DNA of 6,911 bases. It comes from Campylobacterota bacterium. GTDB taxonomy: Bacteria > Campylobacterota > Campylobacteria > Campylobacterales > Sulfurospirillaceae. Positions within the stretch are counted from its first letter, which is position 1. The number at the start of each line of letters is the position of its first letter. Location: positions 1 to 6,911 of the forward strand of contig RZYK01000104.1 of assembly GCA_009930355.1 (NCBI GenBank). The letters are read 5' to 3'. The notes below the pieces were generated by a model. The model had not been told where the DNA came from. It did not search any database and saw only the letters and a list, made by a program, of their open reading frames with translations. Position numbers and translations under genes: made by a program. Below are positions 5,686 through 6,911 of this stretch, piece by piece.

Positions 5686-6814
5686 GACCAAAAGTGTTTT
5701 TACATTTGCAATGATTCTAACCTTTTTAACCCTCCTTCTTGTCTCTTTTCCACTGCTAAATTATCTTTCTGTCTCCTTACGCCTCAATCAACTCACACAA
5801 GAGAATCAACTCAAAGCCTATGCCAAAGAGCTTGAGGTAACCATTCAAAATATTATGCCTGTGCAAAAAACCTTTCTGTTTCCTCGCTCTATTCTCTATA
5901 AAGTTGCGCTCTTAGATGCAAACAATCGTCTTGTTTTTTCCCTCATTAATGAGCCAATTCCACCCATAAGTGATACCTTTGTACGTAGTGGTAAAAGCCT
6001 TTTTTATCGCCATACCCTGCCACCCAATGTTTTACATGTAAGCCATTTAATTGTTCAAAAAGAGATAAGCCACTCAAAGGTTTTTTTTGACAGTTTAATT
6101 GTGGTTGGGGTGGTGATTATTGGAATGTTTCTGCTTACATTTTTACTCTTAAAACTACTTTTGAAACCTTACATTGAGACTTCGTCTCGCATGAACCATT
6201 TTTTTACTGATGTGATGCATGAGTTAAAAACACCTTTGGGTATTATGCAACTTAATCTTGAAGGTCTGGTAAAAAAATACACAGACAAGCGCCTTAATCG
6301 CTCACTAGCAGCCCTTTGCACACTCTCCACTTTGTACGATGATTTGGAATACCTCATCAAATACAAAACCATTACGTATACCAAAGAGAATCTTGCTATT
6401 TCTGACTTTTTAGAAGAGCGTATTGCCTACTTTGAAGCACTTAGTTCCTCCAAAGAGATGTGCATACAAGCTTCCATTGAGCCTGAACACATGCTGTATA
6501 TTAATCGTATTGAATTTCAACGTATTGTTGATAACACCATTACCAATGCTATTAAATACTCTCCTGCTAAAACAAGCCTCTTTATTGCTTTATTTCAAAA
6601 CGATACGGGTCTTTATCTTTGCATTAAAGATGAGGGTATGGGCATTAAAGAGATTGATAAAATTTTTGAGCGTCATTACAGGGGAGATATTTATAAAGGT
6701 GGATTTGGCATAGGTCTTAGTATCGTAAAAAGTATTTGTGATAAGTATAAAATTGAGATTGAAGTAAAATCAGAAGAGAAAAAAGGCTCGGAGTTTATTT
6801 ATAAATTGAAGTAA
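5675..6814 (+). CDS. Sensor histidine kinase (two membrane segments, short periplasmic loop)
   Basis: This 379-residue kinase has membrane segments at about 8-30 and 139-163, enclosing a periplasmic region of roughly 108 residues. Cytoplasmic motifs are complete: H-box DVMHELKTPLG with phospho-acceptor His182, N-box DNTITNAIKYS (286-296), G1 box DEGMG (319-323), F region FERHYRG (331-337) and G2 box GGFGIGL (342-348). No HAMP, PAS or GAF domain is evident between the second membrane segment and the H-box. Translation seems to start at TTG 5675 inside the regulator gene, since an in-frame stop lies just upstream at 5663 and the nearby ATG at 5682 is in another frame. The gene order of Cache protein, regulator, kinase suggests that the kinase receives its signal partly from the Cache protein. 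A role in sulfur-compound sensing is inferred from the neighbouring tsdA-like gene. Confidence 0.92.
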   Translation: MKNETKSVFTFAMILTFLTLLLVSFPLLNYLSVSLRLNQLTQENQLKAYAKELEVTIQNIMPVQKTFLFPRSILYKVALLDANNRLVFSLINEPIPPISDTFVRSGKSLFYRHTLPPNVLHVSHLIVQKEISHSKVFFDSLIVVGVVIIGMFLLTFLLLKLLLKPYIETSSRMNHFFTDVMHELKTPLGIMQLNLEGLVKKYTDKRLNRSLAALCTLSTLYDDLEYLIKYKTITYTKENLAISDFLEERIAYFEALSSSKEMCIQASIEPEHMLYINRIEFQRIVDNTITNAIKYSPAKTSLFIALFQNDTGLYLCIKDEGMGIKEIDKIFERHYRGDIYKGGFGIGLSIVKSICDKYKIEIEVKSEEKKGSEFIYKLK

Positions 6815-6818
6815 AAAA

Positions 6819-6839
6819 AGGAGGAGAAATTCTCCTCCT
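6819..6839 (-). terminator. Intrinsic terminator of the cold-shock gene, in a convergent spacer
   Basis: AGGAGGAGAA (6819-6828) and TTCTCCTCCT (6830-6839) form a GC-containing hairpin (at least 8 bp with a 5-nt loop). On the minus strand it is followed by a run of seven T, complementary to the A-run at 6813-6819, so it is a good rho-independent terminator for the minus-strand gene ending at 6846. For the kinase operon on the plus strand no T-run follows, although the hairpin may still block read-through. Confidence 0.85.
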
Positions 6840-6845
6840 AAAGTC

Positions 6846-6911
6846 TTATAGACCTGTTACGTTCTCAGCTTGAGGACCTTTTGGACCTTCGCCTAGTTCA
6901 TAAGTCACTTT
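6846..6911 (-). CDS. Cold-shock protein (CspA family), C-terminal end only
   Basis: The last 21 residues, KVTYELGEGPKGPQAENVTGL, are the typical end of a CspA-family nucleic-acid-binding protein: the final beta strand followed by EGPKGPQAENV. Full-length members have about 65-75 residues, so most of the gene lies beyond position 6911. These small cytoplasmic OB-fold proteins bind single-stranded RNA and DNA. The gene is convergent with the kinase operon and has a clear terminator starting 7 bp after its stop codon. Confidence 0.88.
   Translation of the reverse strand, partial: KVTYELGEGPKGPQAENVTGL

Noticed and set aside
846..6041. TTACATGTAA copies as operators of one local regulator
   Set aside because: Seven of the nine copies are deep within coding regions in one fixed reading frame, which fits a genome-wide iterated motif better than promoter sites.
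1..6911. CRISPR arrays, tRNA or rRNA genes, insertion sequences, attachment sites
   Set aside because: No regularly spaced repeats, cloverleaf-like segments, transposase frames or flanking duplications were seen on either strand.

Overview
The window looks like a chromosomal piece of a Campylobacterota (Epsilonproteobacteria) genome, most likely Sulfurospirillum or a close relative. The clues are moderately AT-rich DNA, short spacers, AT-rich promoters with good -10 but poor -35 boxes, and a respiratory gene set (Tat-exported molybdoenzyme, TsdA-type dihaem cytochrome c). The genus is inferred from gene content and not proven.

Layout. 1-663 (minus): N-terminal 221 residues of a periplasmic molybdopterin oxidoreductase of the polysulfide/thiosulfate reductase type, cut by the window edge. 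664-845: a 182-bp spacer with a 13-bp inverted repeat and a perfect 11-bp tandem duplication in the probable promoter. 846-2519 (minus): a 557-aa fusion of a YtqA/YhcC-type radical SAM enzyme with an MnmC/MnmD-type tRNA methyltransferase. 2519-2866 (minus): ygbA, coupled to the fusion gene by a TAATG overlap. 2867-2973: the ygbA promoter, a hairpin and a 14-bp palindrome. 2974-3969 (minus): a TsdA-like dihaem cytochrome c. 3970-4090: a divergent control region. 4091-6814 (plus): a three-gene overlapping operon encoding a membrane-anchored Cache sensor without an output domain, an OmpR-type response regulator and a histidine kinase. 6819-6839: the terminator of the last gene. 6846-6911 (minus): the C-terminal end of a cold-shock protein.

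How they may fit together. TsdA-type enzymes interconvert tetrathionate and thiosulfate, and PsrA/PhsA-type enzymes reduce polysulfide or thiosulfate to sulfide, so the two respiratory genes could act in series in the periplasm. The sensory operon is divergent from tsdA and its sensor has a periplasmic CXXC, which makes it a candidate regulator of sulfur-compound respiration. Tandem direct repeats with 11-bp period, the usual layout of OmpR-family sites, lie upstream of both respiratory genes. The ygbA and radical SAM/methyltransferase pair is a separate unit (nitrosative stress, tRNA wobble-uridine modification).

The most unusual signals are: (1) the palindrome TTACATGTAA, present in eight exact copies plus one single-mismatch copy in 6.9 kb, with every copy inside a reading frame read as Leu-His-Val; (2) the radical SAM/methyltransferase fusion, which could do both last steps of mnm5U34 synthesis in one protein; (3) the three-component sensory operon, whose first gene seems to start at a non-standard ATC codon.
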